Below are positions 28,779 to 37,198 of a DNA stretch of 64,000 nucleotides, piece after piece. The notes below the pieces were generated by a model that did no database searches, was not told the origin of the DNA, and saw only the letters and a list, made by a program, of their open reading frames with translations. Origin of the DNA: Pandoraea aquatica (GTDB lineage: Bacteria > Pseudomonadota > Gammaproteobacteria > Burkholderiales > Burkholderiaceae); the NCBI RefSeq assembly GCF_902459565.1, contig NZ_CABPSN010000001.1, forward strand, positions 868,001 through 932,000. The letters run 5' to 3'. The first letter of the stretch is position 1. The number at the start of each line of letters is the position of its first letter. Made by a program: the position numbers and the translations under genes.

Positions 28779-29103
28779 TCGCGTAGGAAGCCAAACAGCG
28801 ATATATCGACACCGGTCGTAAGGGGTAAAGGCAATCACCCGGCCGGAAGATCGCGAGGGGGAACCGTTCGCAGGGTGCAGGCCCTGACGACGGTGCAGGA
28901 CGGCCACGCCCGGACAGTGAAGCGACACTGCCCGGGCGTTGTCGTTTTCGACGTCCGTCGAATCGCAGCATCGTCATCGACAGGCGATGGTTCGCATCTT
29001 CATGAACGGCAGCGACGCATCTTTCAAATGAGCCATTCTTGATTTCCGGGGGCCAAGGCCGCGCGCAGAATCGCTCGACTTTTATGTCGTCCCCCAGGCC
29101 CTT
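28779..29103 (+). terminator. Intergenic region with hairpin ending the lipoprotein island
   Basis: The gap holds no gene. A 13-bp stem with one mismatch (28907-28919 with 28926-28938) is followed by TTGTCGTTTTC, consistent with termination about 130 bases beyond lipoprotein C. The remainder probably contains the promoter of the 29104 gene; I see no clear boxes. Confidence 0.6.
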
Positions 29104-30516
29104 ATGCACATCGTGTCCGGCGCGTTTAGCCCTTCGCATTTCTCCTCTTCCCTCTTCACTCGCTCCGCCAACGATCCGCACAACCCGTCACTAGAAAATA
29201 CATCGCAATCCGAACTTCACACCGACTCCGCGGCGCGCGAAACACCTGCCCAATGGGCCGATTTCGCCAGGGAACGTCGCACGTTCGATGCCCAGCGGCG
29301 GCGCGCATTGCAACTCGCCAATACGCTAAGACGCGCGGAACCCGGTCGTCACACCAATGTGAGCGACACGGCCAACGACCCGGTGGCCGAGCGTGTGCGT
29401 GCGCTGACGCAAGCGTGGCGAGATGCGACGCGGGAGGCGCGAGCGTCCGGATCGCGATCATCCTCAGGCGATGAAGTGGATGCGGCGTCGCGTCCTTGCA
29501 GTTGTCTGGAATCGGTGGCCTATGACAAGGTGTTCGCGCAAATGCAACCGCTCATCGGCGACAGCGCCGCGCACGATTCCGCGTGTCAGACGGCGAAGCT
29601 CGTCACCGTCGCACAACGCATCGACGAACTCGACACGTTGATCGAAGCGAAAGGCCGCGCAAGCCTCCCCGCGTCGACGATCGAACAACGCAACGACATC
29701 ACGGCCGCCCTCGTGAATCACGACGTCTACTTCGATCGCTCGGTCCCACAGATTTTGCCAACACGCGTGCGACGCATCAGCGTGCACGACGACAACGGAC
29801 CGAAACAATCGGGCTTCTTCGGCGCGCTGTACGAAGACAAGCTTTGCGAACGGTTTCTCGCAGCGGATCGCGGCACCGAGATGGGCATTACCGGACGCGC
29901 GTTCGTCGACTGGAAGCACAACATCCGACAGGCGTTGGGGTTGCGTTCCAAACAGTACGAAGAGGCCATCAACTGGGCCAAATCGCTGGCGCGTCACTAC
30001 CCGCCGCAGCAGCTCGTTTTCACAGGTCACTCGCTGGGCGGCGGACTGGCATCGGCGCAAACGTCCGTGGTACGACATTCAACGGCGGTCACGTTCGACA
30101 CAGCAGGGCTTCACAACAGCACCGTGGCGCGGCATGCTGCCGTTCCCGCCTGGTCGCGCGTGAAGGCCTATTACGTCGAAGGCGAACTCCTGTCGGTGAT
30201 TCAGGAGATGTTGAGAAGCAGCCTGAGCGTTGCAACGCGCATACCGCTAATCGGTCATGCCGTGTCGTGGGCCGCGCGGATCATGATTCCGCGCCCCATC
30301 GGTACGCGCATCGCCTTGCCGCCCGCCAAGCCGCCACAGATGGCCGCCGCGCGTCATCGCGGCCGCCATGCGTCGCATGAAACGCCCGCCGCGCCCAAAA
30401 CCACGGGCATCCGTGGTGCCATCGCCCGGCATTCGATGTTGCAGATGATCTACTCGTTGTTCGATGGCTTGCCCAGCGTGGCTCGTTTGACGCGCGCCGC
30501 CTCACCTGCGCGTTGA
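29104..30516 (+). CDS. Lipase-like alpha/beta hydrolase, possible effector
   Basis: 470 residues with a serine hydrolase elbow GHSLGGG; the candidate nucleophile is Ser310. The upstream AADRGTEMG (near 253-261) matches the AFRGTE motif of class-3/DUF2974-type lipases, and FDTAGLHNST and YYVEGELLSVIQE follow as in those families. There is no signal peptide. Residues 1-130 are polar, Ser/Thr/Arg-rich and probably disordered, and the C-terminus carries a basic Ala/Pro-rich region. Lack of a Sec signal plus a lipase core resembles effectors secreted by specialised systems, but no secretion genes are adjacent. The start codon has no clear ribosome binding site. Confidence 0.7.
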   Translation: MHIVSGAFSPSHFSSSLFTRSANDPHNPSLENTSQSELHTDSAARETPAQWADFARERRTFDAQRRRALQLANTLRRAEPGRHTNVSDTANDPVAERVRALTQAWRDATREARASGSRSSSGDEVDAASRPCSCLESVAYDKVFAQMQPLIGDSAAHDSACQTAKLVTVAQRIDELDTLIEAKGRASLPASTIEQRNDITAALVNHDVYFDRSVPQILPTRVRRISVHDDNGPKQSGFFGALYEDKLCERFLAADRGTEMGITGRAFVDWKHNIRQALGLRSKQYEEAINWAKSLARHYPPQQLVFTGHSLGGGLASAQTSVVRHSTAVTFDTAGLHNSTVARHAAVPAWSRVKAYYVEGELLSVIQEMLRSSLSVATRIPLIGHAVSWAARIMIPRPIGTRIALPPAKPPQMAAARHRGRHASHETPAAPKTTGIRGAIARHSMLQMIYSLFDGLPSVARLTRAASPAR

Positions 30517-30544
30517 TCCCAACGGCCTCGGTACCCTGAATGAA

Positions 30545-30575
30545 AAAGACCCGGCGAAAACTCGTCCGGGTCTTT
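30545..30575. terminator. Bidirectional intrinsic terminator
   Basis: AAAGACCCGG pairs with CCGGGTCTTT. It lies between the convergent lipase-like gene and the first DUF2147 gene, with an A tract on one side and T residues on the other. Confidence 0.8.
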
Positions 30576-30612
30576 GAGTCGTTTGTCTAAGAAGCTTGCA
30601 GCGCTTGCTGCC

Positions 30613-31095
30613 TTATTGCTCGCGAATCCACGTCTGTGTACGGCCGATCAGCGAAATGCCGATGAAGCCCCGAACGTCGAGCTTCTTGCCGCCGTCGGTC
30701 ACGGTCATCTTGCACTTGTAGTCCTTGCCGTTTTCCGGATCGAGGATGGTGCCGCCAGCGTAGGTGTCACCGTCCTTCTTGATGCCGCGGATGATTTCCA
30801 TACCAAGCATTTTCTGGCCCTTACGCTCGTCTGTGCACTTCTCGCAAACGCGCGCCGGATCGTCGTTCTCGCCGAGGCCCTTGGTGATCACGCCGACGTA
30901 TTCACCGTTCTTCTCCGAGATCGTGACGAGCGCTTTCGGCTTGCCCGTGCTGTCGTCGATCGTCTTCCACACACCGACCGGTGACATGTCGTCGGCAGCC
31001 AGCGCCGCCTTCGCGACACCACCCAGCAACGCCACTGCGACGAGCGCATGCGCCCCCAGACGTCGCCACGACGTCGCGTTCGAAATCTGCTTCAT
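30613..31095 (-). CDS. DUF2147 exported protein, copy 1
   Basis: 160 residues with a signal peptide (ALVAVALLGGVAKAALAADD). The DUF2147 core is complete: SPVGVWKTIDDSTGKPKALV, a CxxC-like pair in VCEKCTDERKGQKMLG, ILDPENGKDYKCKMTV, and the ending RGFIGISLIGRTQTWIRE. This is a small periplasmic beta-rich family without a firm function. The start at 31095 was preferred because GGGAGG lies nine bases upstream; the ATG at 31104 would sit directly on that site. Confidence 0.88.
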   Translation of the reverse strand: MKQISNATSWRRLGAHALVAVALLGGVAKAALAADDMSPVGVWKTIDDSTGKPKALVTISEKNGEYVGVITKGLGENDDPARVCEKCTDERKGQKMLGMEIIRGIKKDGDTYAGGTILDPENGKDYKCKMTVTDGGKKLDVRGFIGISLIGRTQTWIREQ

Positions 31096-31315
31096 GATTG
31101 TCATCCTCCCAGATACGGAATTGATTGTCGTAGGACTCGACGTCGTCGCCGGGAATGCGGCATATCACGCGTGAGTCGCTTTGAAGATTACGCCAAAGGC
31201 GTGGCCTCGTGCTGAGGAAGTCCTCTAGCCGACCCGCGCCTGCGTCGTGCCATCGCGCGTGACCTCGCGTGGTTCTTCGTCGCTCAATCTACCGGGAGAT
31301 GTAGGGGATGTGGCG

Positions 31316-31789
31316 CTACTGCTCGCGAATCCACGTCTGCGTGCGGCCCAGCAACGAGATGCCGAAATAGCCTCGAACTTCGAGTTTCTTGCCACCTTCG
31401 ACGACCCGCATCTTGCAGCCGTATTCGCTGCCGCTGTCAGGATCAAGAATTTTCCCACCGATGTACTCGTCGCCGTCGGGATCCTTGTGCAGACCACGGA
31501 TGATCTGCATGCCTTGCAGCTTCTTGCCGCGACGCGCGTCGGTGCACTCGTTGCAGCGGCGCTCCAGCCCGTCCGGCCGACCAAGGCTCTTGGTCAGCGC
31601 ACCGACGATCTCGCCGTCCTTTTCGGTAATGGTGATAAGCGCCTTCGGGTCGCCCGTCTCGTCGACAATGCGCCACACGCCGACCGGCGTCGACAGGTCG
31701 GCAGACGCAGCGGCCACGAGCGCATTGCCGGTCAGCATGGCGGCGACACACAGGCGTCGCCAGGACATCACATTCAAAATCGAGTTCAA
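31316..31789 (-). CDS. DUF2147 exported protein, copy 2
   Basis: Paralogue of the neighbouring gene with the same order of motifs: TPVGVWRIVDETGDPKALIT, RRCNECTDARRGKKLQGMQI, ILDPDSGSEYGCKMRV and RGYFGISLLGRTQTWIREQ. The N-terminus MSWRRLCVAAMLTGNALVAAASA is a signal peptide. The first possible start is TTG at 31789, which matches the length of copy 1; ATG at 31768 is the alternative. No good ribosome binding site is visible for either. The two copies probably arose by tandem duplication. Confidence 0.85.
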   Translation of the reverse strand: MNSILNVMSWRRLCVAAMLTGNALVAAASADLSTPVGVWRIVDETGDPKALITITEKDGEIVGALTKSLGRPDGLERRCNECTDARRGKKLQGMQIIRGLHKDPDGDEYIGGKILDPDSGSEYGCKMRVVEGGKKLEVRGYFGISLLGRTQTWIREQ

Positions 31790-31841
31790 GATGGTGTTCG
31801 CGGCTGGCTGGAAAGCGCGGGTCGATGAGGGATTGGAGGGA

Positions 31842-32480
31842 TCAGAGCGGCGGCAATGCGATGGCCGTCAAACGCCACTGCACAACATTGCGACGCGTCA
31901 GCGTGAACGTCACGACCCGTTCCGGACGGTCGCTACGCGAGACGTGCACGAGGAAGTGGTTGAAGTCCTGAAACTCGGTACGCGTGGTCGTACGCGGCGG
32001 TTGGTTTTCCGGGGTGGCCGCGGTGGTCGGGGCATCCGACGCATCGCCACCGCTATTCGTCGGAGGAGCTGAAGGTGCGGCCTGCGGCGCGCTGGATTCG
32101 GCTTGCGGGGGCGCCACATCGCGCGGTGCGGGCGCACCCGGCGCCGGCGGCAGTCCCGTGCTGTCACCGCGCAACATGGCAGCGACAGCCTCTGGCGTCA
32201 GCAGGGCTTCCACCACACGATCGGACACCCAGCCACCAAAGGCCAGGGCGAGCGCGCCAAAGGCGTTGCCCCGCTGCTTGTCCATCTGACGGGAAAGCTC
32301 GTCGTGAAGGCTCGTTTTCAGGCTTTCACGCACGGCCGGATAGTCGACGTACGACGACAGCGCGGTGGCGTCACGAGCATTGGCGGCATCGCGCGCACGC
32401 CACAGGGTGTAATACGGCGTGCCGAACAGCAGCCCCAGTACGACAACAAGGGCCACAACAACCAGAGAAAGCTTACGCAT
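31842..32480 (-). CDS. DUF2939 family membrane-anchored protein
   Basis: 212 residues from the ATG at 32480. An N-terminal helix (LSLVVVALVVVLGLLFGTPY) acts as signal anchor. It is followed by the DUF2939 pattern: YYTLWRARDAANARDATALS, YVDYPAVRESLKTSLHDELS, and VSDRVVEALLTPEAVAAML. A Pro/Ala-rich disordered stretch lies near 110-155, and the C-terminus has FQDFNHFLVHVSRSDRPERV and WRLTAIALPPL. Function is unknown; it is expected in the periplasm. Confidence 0.82.
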   Translation of the reverse strand: MRKLSLVVVALVVVLGLLFGTPYYTLWRARDAANARDATALSSYVDYPAVRESLKTSLHDELSRQMDKQRGNAFGALALAFGGWVSDRVVEALLTPEAVAAMLRGDSTGLPPAPGAPAPRDVAPPQAESSAPQAAPSAPPTNSGGDASDAPTTAATPENQPPRTTTRTEFQDFNHFLVHVSRSDRPERVVTFTLTRRNVVQWRLTAIALPPL

Positions 32481-32715
32481 TGCAAGACTCCGACATTCAA
32501 AACAGCGCATGGTAGGCGACGTATTACGCGCGGCCCCCATCGGCTTACATTGCTTTACAAATCTTTACAGCACGTCGGCCTCTACGCTTTTACTCTCGAA
32601 GCGTAGCCGCATTTGCCGTGGCGTGCTGAGCAGCCTACCCGGCTGGCATGGCATGGGCACGACAAACGGGGATTTCGGCAAATTAAGGCAGTTCAACCGA
32701 CAAGGAGGTGGCATC

Positions 32716-33033
32716 GTGCGTCACAACCGACTTGTCCGGATACTGTGTTGCGTCATGCTGGCCGGTGCCTCGTGGGGCGCTGCGGCCCAATCTTCGTCGG
32801 ACGGCCGATTCTTCCAGGGCTGGTTCGCGCAGGCCGCCGATCGTCCGAACGGACGCGGCGACAATCATGGCGGGGCACGGCCTGGACCGTCCCGACCGCA
32901 ACAGCAGGAGGTTCGGCCGCAAGGCGACCTGCGGGGCGACATCTACAACCATATCCGCGAGCAGCGGCAACCGCCGCCTCCCCCGCCACAGCAGGACTCC
33001 CGCCAGCGCAATCGCGGGGACCGGGGGCGCTAA
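32716..33033 (+). CDS. Small proline/arginine-rich secreted protein, GTG start
   Basis: 105 residues. A GTG start is fixed by a perfect AAGGAGGT ribosome binding site six bases upstream and by the signal peptide it opens (LVRILCCVMLAGASWGAAAQ). The mature chain is polar and basic, with NGRGDNHGGARPGPSRPQQQ and a run of six prolines near the C-terminus, and is likely unstructured. No family recognised. It contains an RGD triplet, which may be chance. Confidence 0.7.
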   Translation: MRHNRLVRILCCVMLAGASWGAAAQSSSDGRFFQGWFAQAADRPNGRGDNHGGARPGPSRPQQQEVRPQGDLRGDIYNHIREQRQPPPPPPQQDSRQRNRGDRGR

Positions 33034-33109
33034 GCGCCCCCTCGCCGGCCTTACTGCCGTCTCCTGTATCGGGTTCTCCGACGTGGCGAACGACAGGAGG
33101 TGAACGACT

Positions 33110-34207
33110 TCAGGTCAGCGAGGTATCCACCACGCGACGCGGCGCTTCCAGATACTCCAGCGACTGCATTTCGACGAGTCGCGACACGGTGCGCGTGAAC
33201 TCGTTGGAAAGCGTCCCTTCCGTGTACAGCTCTTCCGCCGGCACTTCCGCCGACATCAGCAACTTGACCTTGTGGTCGTAGAAGACATCGACGAGCCACG
33301 TGAAGCGACGCGCTTCCGAGGCCATGCGCGGCGTCATCTTCGGCACGTCCGAGAGCACCACGGTGTGAAAACGATTGGCGAGTTCGAGGTAGTCGTTCTG
33401 CGAACGCGGACCACCGCACAACGTATGGAAGTCGAACCAGACAACGCCGCCCGCACGACGCAGCGCCTTGAGTTCGCGCTGTTCGATATGCAGCAGCGGA
33501 CTTTCGTCCGGCACACCGGCAATCTCGCTGAACGCTGCACGCAGCGCACGGTTGGCTTCGTTGCCCAGCGGATAGTGATAGACCTGCACCTGCGCCAGCG
33601 TACGGCGGCGATAGTCGATGCCGGCGTCGACATTGAGCACGTCGAGCTTCTCTTCAAGCAAACGGATCGCGGGCAGCACACGATCGCGGTGCAGGCCGTC
33701 CGGGTACAGCGTGTCGGGACGATAGTTCGACGTCATCACGAACTGCACGCCGTTCTTGAAGAGTTCGGAGAGCAAGCGGTGCAAGATCATGGCGTCGGCC
33801 ACGTCCGAGACGTGAAACTCATCGAAGCAAATCAGGCGATAGCGCTTGGCAATACGTTTGGCGAGTTCGTCCAGCGGATCTGGCAGCCCTTTGAGTGCCT
33901 GCAACTGGTGATGAACTTCGCGCATGAACTCGTGGAAGTGCAGACGCGTCTTGCGCTGCAACGGCACCACCGAGTAGAAACTGTCCATCAGGAAGCTCTT
34001 GCCGCGTCCCACGCCGCCCCAGAGGTAGACACCCTTGGGCAGGTCCGGATGCACGAGCCACTTCTTCAACGTGTTCGAGCGCTTGGACTTGTAGGCTGCC
34101 CATTCGTCGTAGCATTGCTGCAGACGCTCGACGGCGCGCTCCTGCGCTTCGTCGGGCTTGTAGCCGCGCTCGGCCAATTCTTGTTGGTAGTATTCGCGAA
34201 CGTTCAT
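33110..34207 (-). CDS. zapE: ZapE, cell-division AFG1-like ATPase
   Basis: AAA-type ATPase that modulates the Z-ring in proteobacteria. Length from the ATG at 34207 is 365 residues, the normal size. Walker A is GGVGRGKS (about 59-66), Walker B is LICFDEFHVSDVADAMIL, and sensor-1 VMTSNYRPDTLYPDGLHRDR follows. The C-terminal part contains WLVDVFYDHKVKLLMSAEV, characteristic of this family. It lies behind the terminator of the lpdA operon, so it has its own promoter in the short gap. Confidence 0.95.
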   Translation of the reverse strand: MNVREYYQQELAERGYKPDEAQERAVERLQQCYDEWAAYKSKRSNTLKKWLVHPDLPKGVYLWGGVGRGKSFLMDSFYSVVPLQRKTRLHFHEFMREVHHQLQALKGLPDPLDELAKRIAKRYRLICFDEFHVSDVADAMILHRLLSELFKNGVQFVMTSNYRPDTLYPDGLHRDRVLPAIRLLEEKLDVLNVDAGIDYRRRTLAQVQVYHYPLGNEANRALRAAFSEIAGVPDESPLLHIEQRELKALRRAGGVVWFDFHTLCGGPRSQNDYLELANRFHTVVLSDVPKMTPRMASEARRFTWLVDVFYDHKVKLLMSAEVPAEELYTEGTLSNEFTRTVSRLVEMQSLEYLEAPRRVVDTSLT

Positions 34208-34260
34208 GCAGTGCGGCGACGAGCCGGCGCCGGGGGGCAAAAGTAACAACGGAAATCGGG

Positions 34261-34291
34261 AAAAAACAAAGGCGAGTCGCCTCGCCTTTGT
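34261..34291 (-). terminator. Intrinsic terminator after lpdA
   Basis: Read leftward, ACAAAGGCGAG pairs with CTCGCCTTTGT and is followed by a T tract, 25 bases beyond the lpdA stop codon. Confidence 0.88.
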
Positions 34292-34315
34292 TCGTACAGG
34301 TAAGCGTAAAGCAGC

Positions 34316-35746
34316 TTACTTGTTCAGTGCACGCTTCTCGACATCGAGGGCGGCTTCACGCATCACTTCCGACAGCGACGGGTGCGGATGGCAGATACGG
34401 CCGATGTCTTCCGACGCCGCCTTGAACTCCATCGCAACCACGGCTTCGGCGATCAGGTCCGAAGCGTTCAGGCCGATCACGTGCACGCCGAGGATTTCGT
34501 CGGTCTTGGCATCGGCCAGCACCTTCACGAAACCGTCCGACGAGCCCATGCCCAGTGCGCGGCCGTTGGCGGCGAACGGGAACTGACCCGGCTTGAACTC
34601 ACGGCCTTCGGCCTTGAGTTGCTGCTCGGTCTTGCCGACCCATGCGATTTCCGGCGAGGTGTAGATCACCCACGGAATGCAGTTGTAGTCGATGTGCGGC
34701 TTCTGACCAGCGATGACTTCGGCCACCAGCACGCCTTCGTCTTCGGCCTTGTGCGCGAGCATCGGACCACGCACCACGTCACCGATCGCGTACACGTTCG
34801 GCAGCTTGGTACGGCAGTGGTCGTCCACCGGAATGAAGCCACGCTCGTCGGTCGCCAGACCGATGTTGCCCAGACCCAGATCGTCCGTGTTCGGCACGCG
34901 GCCGACCGACACGATCAGGCGGTCGACTTCGAGCGTGTGCTCCTTGCCGTCCTTGTCCGCGTAGTTGACCGTCACGTTGTTCTTGCCGGTATTCACTTCG
35001 CCGACCTTCACGCCGACGTTGATGTCCAGACCTTGCTTCTTGAACTGCTTGGCGGCTTCCTTGGCCACGCCGGCATCGGCGGCGGCCAGGAATTCCGGCA
35101 TGGCTTCGAGCACGGTCACTTCCGAGCCCAGACGACGCCACACCGAACCGAGTTCCAGACCGATCACGCCAGCACCGATCACGCCCAGCTTCTTCGGCAC
35201 GGTGTCGAACGAGAGCGCACCTTCGTTATCCGAGATGAGCTTGTTGTCGACCGGCATGCCCGGCAGATGGCGGGCCTTCGAACCCGTGGCGATGATGACG
35301 TTCTTGGCCGTGACCGATTCGTTCTCGGCGCCCGTCACATCGATCTGGTAGCCACCGTCGTTCTTCGCGACGAGCTTGCCATGACCCTTGAGCCACGTGA
35401 TCTTGTTCTTCTTGAACAGGTACTCGATACCACCCGTCATCTTGTCGACGATGCCTTGCTTGCGCGTGAGCATCTTGGCGATGTCGATCTTGACATCCGA
35501 CGTGGTGATACCGTGATCGGCCAGGTGATGACCGACCTTTTCGAATTCTTCCGACGACGCGAGCAGTGCCTTCGACGGAATGCAACCGACGTTCAGGCAC
35601 GTGCCGCCCAGCACCATCTTGCCGGCCGGGTTGGTCCACTTCTCGATGCAAGCGACCGAGAAGCCGAGTTGTGCAGCGCGGATTGCGGCGATATAACCGC
35701 CGGGGCCGGCGCCGATAACGACTACATCAAATTCTTTGTTTGCCAT
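34316..35746 (-). CDS. lpdA: Dihydrolipoamide dehydrogenase (E3)
   Basis: FAD flavoprotein that reoxidises lipoyl groups of the 2-oxoglutarate dehydrogenase complex, passing electrons to NAD+. 476 residues. FAD-binding GAGPGG (12-17), redox-active disulfide Cys50/Cys55 in [16 protein letters not shown]-binding [17 protein letters not shown], and the C-terminal dimer interface with [15 protein letters not shown], which carries the catalytic His-Glu pair. It is the last gene of the odhA-odhB-lpdA operon, 94 bases after odhB. Confidence 0.98.
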   Translation of the reverse strand: MANKEFDVVVIGAGPGGYIAAIRAAQLGFSVACIEKWTNPAGKMVLGGTCLNVGCIPSKALLASSEEFEKVGHHLADHGITTSDVKIDIAKMLTRKQGIVDKMTGGIEYLFKKNKITWLKGHGKLVAKNDGGYQIDVTGAENESVTAKNVIIATGSKARHLPGMPVDNKLISDNEGALSFDTVPKKLGVIGAGVIGLELGSVWRRLGSEVTVLEAMPEFLAAADAGVAKEAAKQFKKQGLDINVGVKVGEVNTGKNNVTVNYADKDGKEHTLEVDRLIVSVGRVPNTDDLGLGNIGLATDERGFIPVDDHCRTKLPNVYAIGDVVRGPMLAHKAEDEGVLVAEVIAGQKPHIDYNCIPWVIYTSPEIAWVGKTEQQLKAEGREFKPGQFPFAANGRALGMGSSDGFVKVLADAKTDEILGVHVIGLNASDLIAEAVVAMEFKAASEDIGRICHPHPSLSEVMREAALDVEKRALNK

Positions 35747-35840
35747 TTTGAGACTCAGTGAAGGTTGACGGCAGGGGGAGGCGCGGCGCGCCGACCACGA
35801 GAAACGTGGCCGGGCAACACCGCGCAGTGCGCGCTAACGC

Positions 35841-37109
35841 TTACAGGTCGAGCAGCAGGCGAGCCGGATCTTCCAGCGCTTCCTTCATGGCGACGAGGCT
35901 CAGCACGGCTTCGCGGCCATCGATGATGCGGTGGTCGTAGCTCATGGCCAGGTAGTTCATCGGGCGGATGACGATCTCGCCGTTCACCACCACAGCGCGT
36001 TCCTTCGTGGCGTGAACGCCCAGAATGGCCGACTGCGGCGGGTTGATGATCGGGGTCGACAGCATCGAGCCGAACACACCGCCGTTCGAGATCGAGAACG
36101 TACCGCCGGTCATTTCTTCGATCGACAGCTTGCCGTCGGCAGCCTTCTTGCCGTACTCGGCGATCTTCTTCTCGATGTCGGCCAGGCTCATCTGGTCGGC
36201 ATTGCGCAGAATCGGCACCACCAGACCACGCGGCGAGCCGACAGCGATACCGATGTCGAAGTAGCCGTGGTAGACGATGTCGTTACCGTCGATCGAGGCG
36301 TTCACGGCCGGGTACTTCTTGAGCGCGTGGACAGCGGCCTTGACGAAGAACGACATGAAACCCAGCTTCACGCCGTGTTCCTTCTCGAACTTGTCCTTGT
36401 ACTTGTTGCGCAGGTCCATCACCGGCTTCATGTCCACTTCGTTGAACGTGGTCAGAATGGCGTTGGTCTGTTGCGATTGCAGCAGGCGCTCGGCGATACG
36501 AGCGCGCAGACGCGACATCGGCACGCGCTGTTCCGGACGGCCTTCCAGCGACGTGTCGCGGCCAGCCGGCGCGGACACCGACGGCAATGCGGCACGTTGT
36601 GCCGGTGCCGGGATCGACGAAGCGGCAGCAGCGGCCGGCTTGGCGCCAGCAGCCAGGGCATCGCCCTTGGTCACGCGGCCATCGCGGCCCGAACCGGCGA
36701 CGTCACCGGCCGACAGGTTTTTCTCGGCCAGCACCTTGGCAGCAGCCGGGCTGGCGATGTTGCCCGAAGCACCACCGGCTGCGGGGGCAGCGGCCGGGGC
36801 AGCAGCGGCTGCGGGAGCGGCGGCTTCTGCCGGCTTGGCAGCGACCGGGGCGGCAGCGCCGGCCTTGGCTTCGGTGTCGATCTTGGCGATGATCTGCTCG
36901 GACGTCACGGTGTCGCCGGCGTTGGCGGTCACTTCGACGAGCACGCCAGCAGCGGGTGCCGGCACTTCGAGCACGACCTTATCGGTCTCGACTTCAATGA
37001 TGGTTTCGTCCTGAGCGAATGCTTCGCCGACTTTCTTCTTCCAGTCGAGCAGCGTGCCTTCGGAAACCGACTCGGAAAATTGGGGGACTTTAACTTCAAC
37101 AATGGCCAT
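35841..37109 (-). CDS. odhB: Dihydrolipoamide succinyltransferase (E2) of 2-oxoglutarate dehydrogenase
   Basis: E2 core enzyme of 422 residues, transferring succinyl to CoA in the TCA cycle. One lipoyl domain with Lys44 in ETDKVV, an Ala/Pro-rich linker (80-110), the peripheral-subunit-binding domain ([20 protein letters not shown]), a second linker, and the catalytic domain ending in [13 protein letters not shown], with His near residue 393. The ATG at 37109 starts [15 protein letters not shown], the standard N-terminus; an in-frame start further upstream is not expected to be used. Confidence 0.98.
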   Translation of the reverse strand: MAIVEVKVPQFSESVSEGTLLDWKKKVGEAFAQDETIIEVETDKVVLEVPAPAAGVLVEVTANAGDTVTSEQIIAKIDTEAKAGAAAPVAAKPAEAAAPAAAAAPAAAPAAGGASGNIASPAAAKVLAEKNLSAGDVAGSGRDGRVTKGDALAAGAKPAAAAASSIPAPAQRAALPSVSAPAGRDTSLEGRPEQRVPMSRLRARIAERLLQSQQTNAILTTFNEVDMKPVMDLRNKYKDKFEKEHGVKLGFMSFFVKAAVHALKKYPAVNASIDGNDIVYHGYFDIGIAVGSPRGLVVPILRNADQMSLADIEKKIAEYGKKAADGKLSIEEMTGGTFSISNGGVFGSMLSTPIINPPQSAILGVHATKERAVVVNGEIVIRPMNYLAMSYDHRIIDGREAVLSLVAMKEALEDPARLLLDL

Positions 37110-37198
37110 TTCTGGATCCTGGATTCGATAAACGTTCAATTCGGAAATACGGCAGCGGCCGTCCCTGGGGGAGGACGACCGCTGTAAGACCTAACCGG

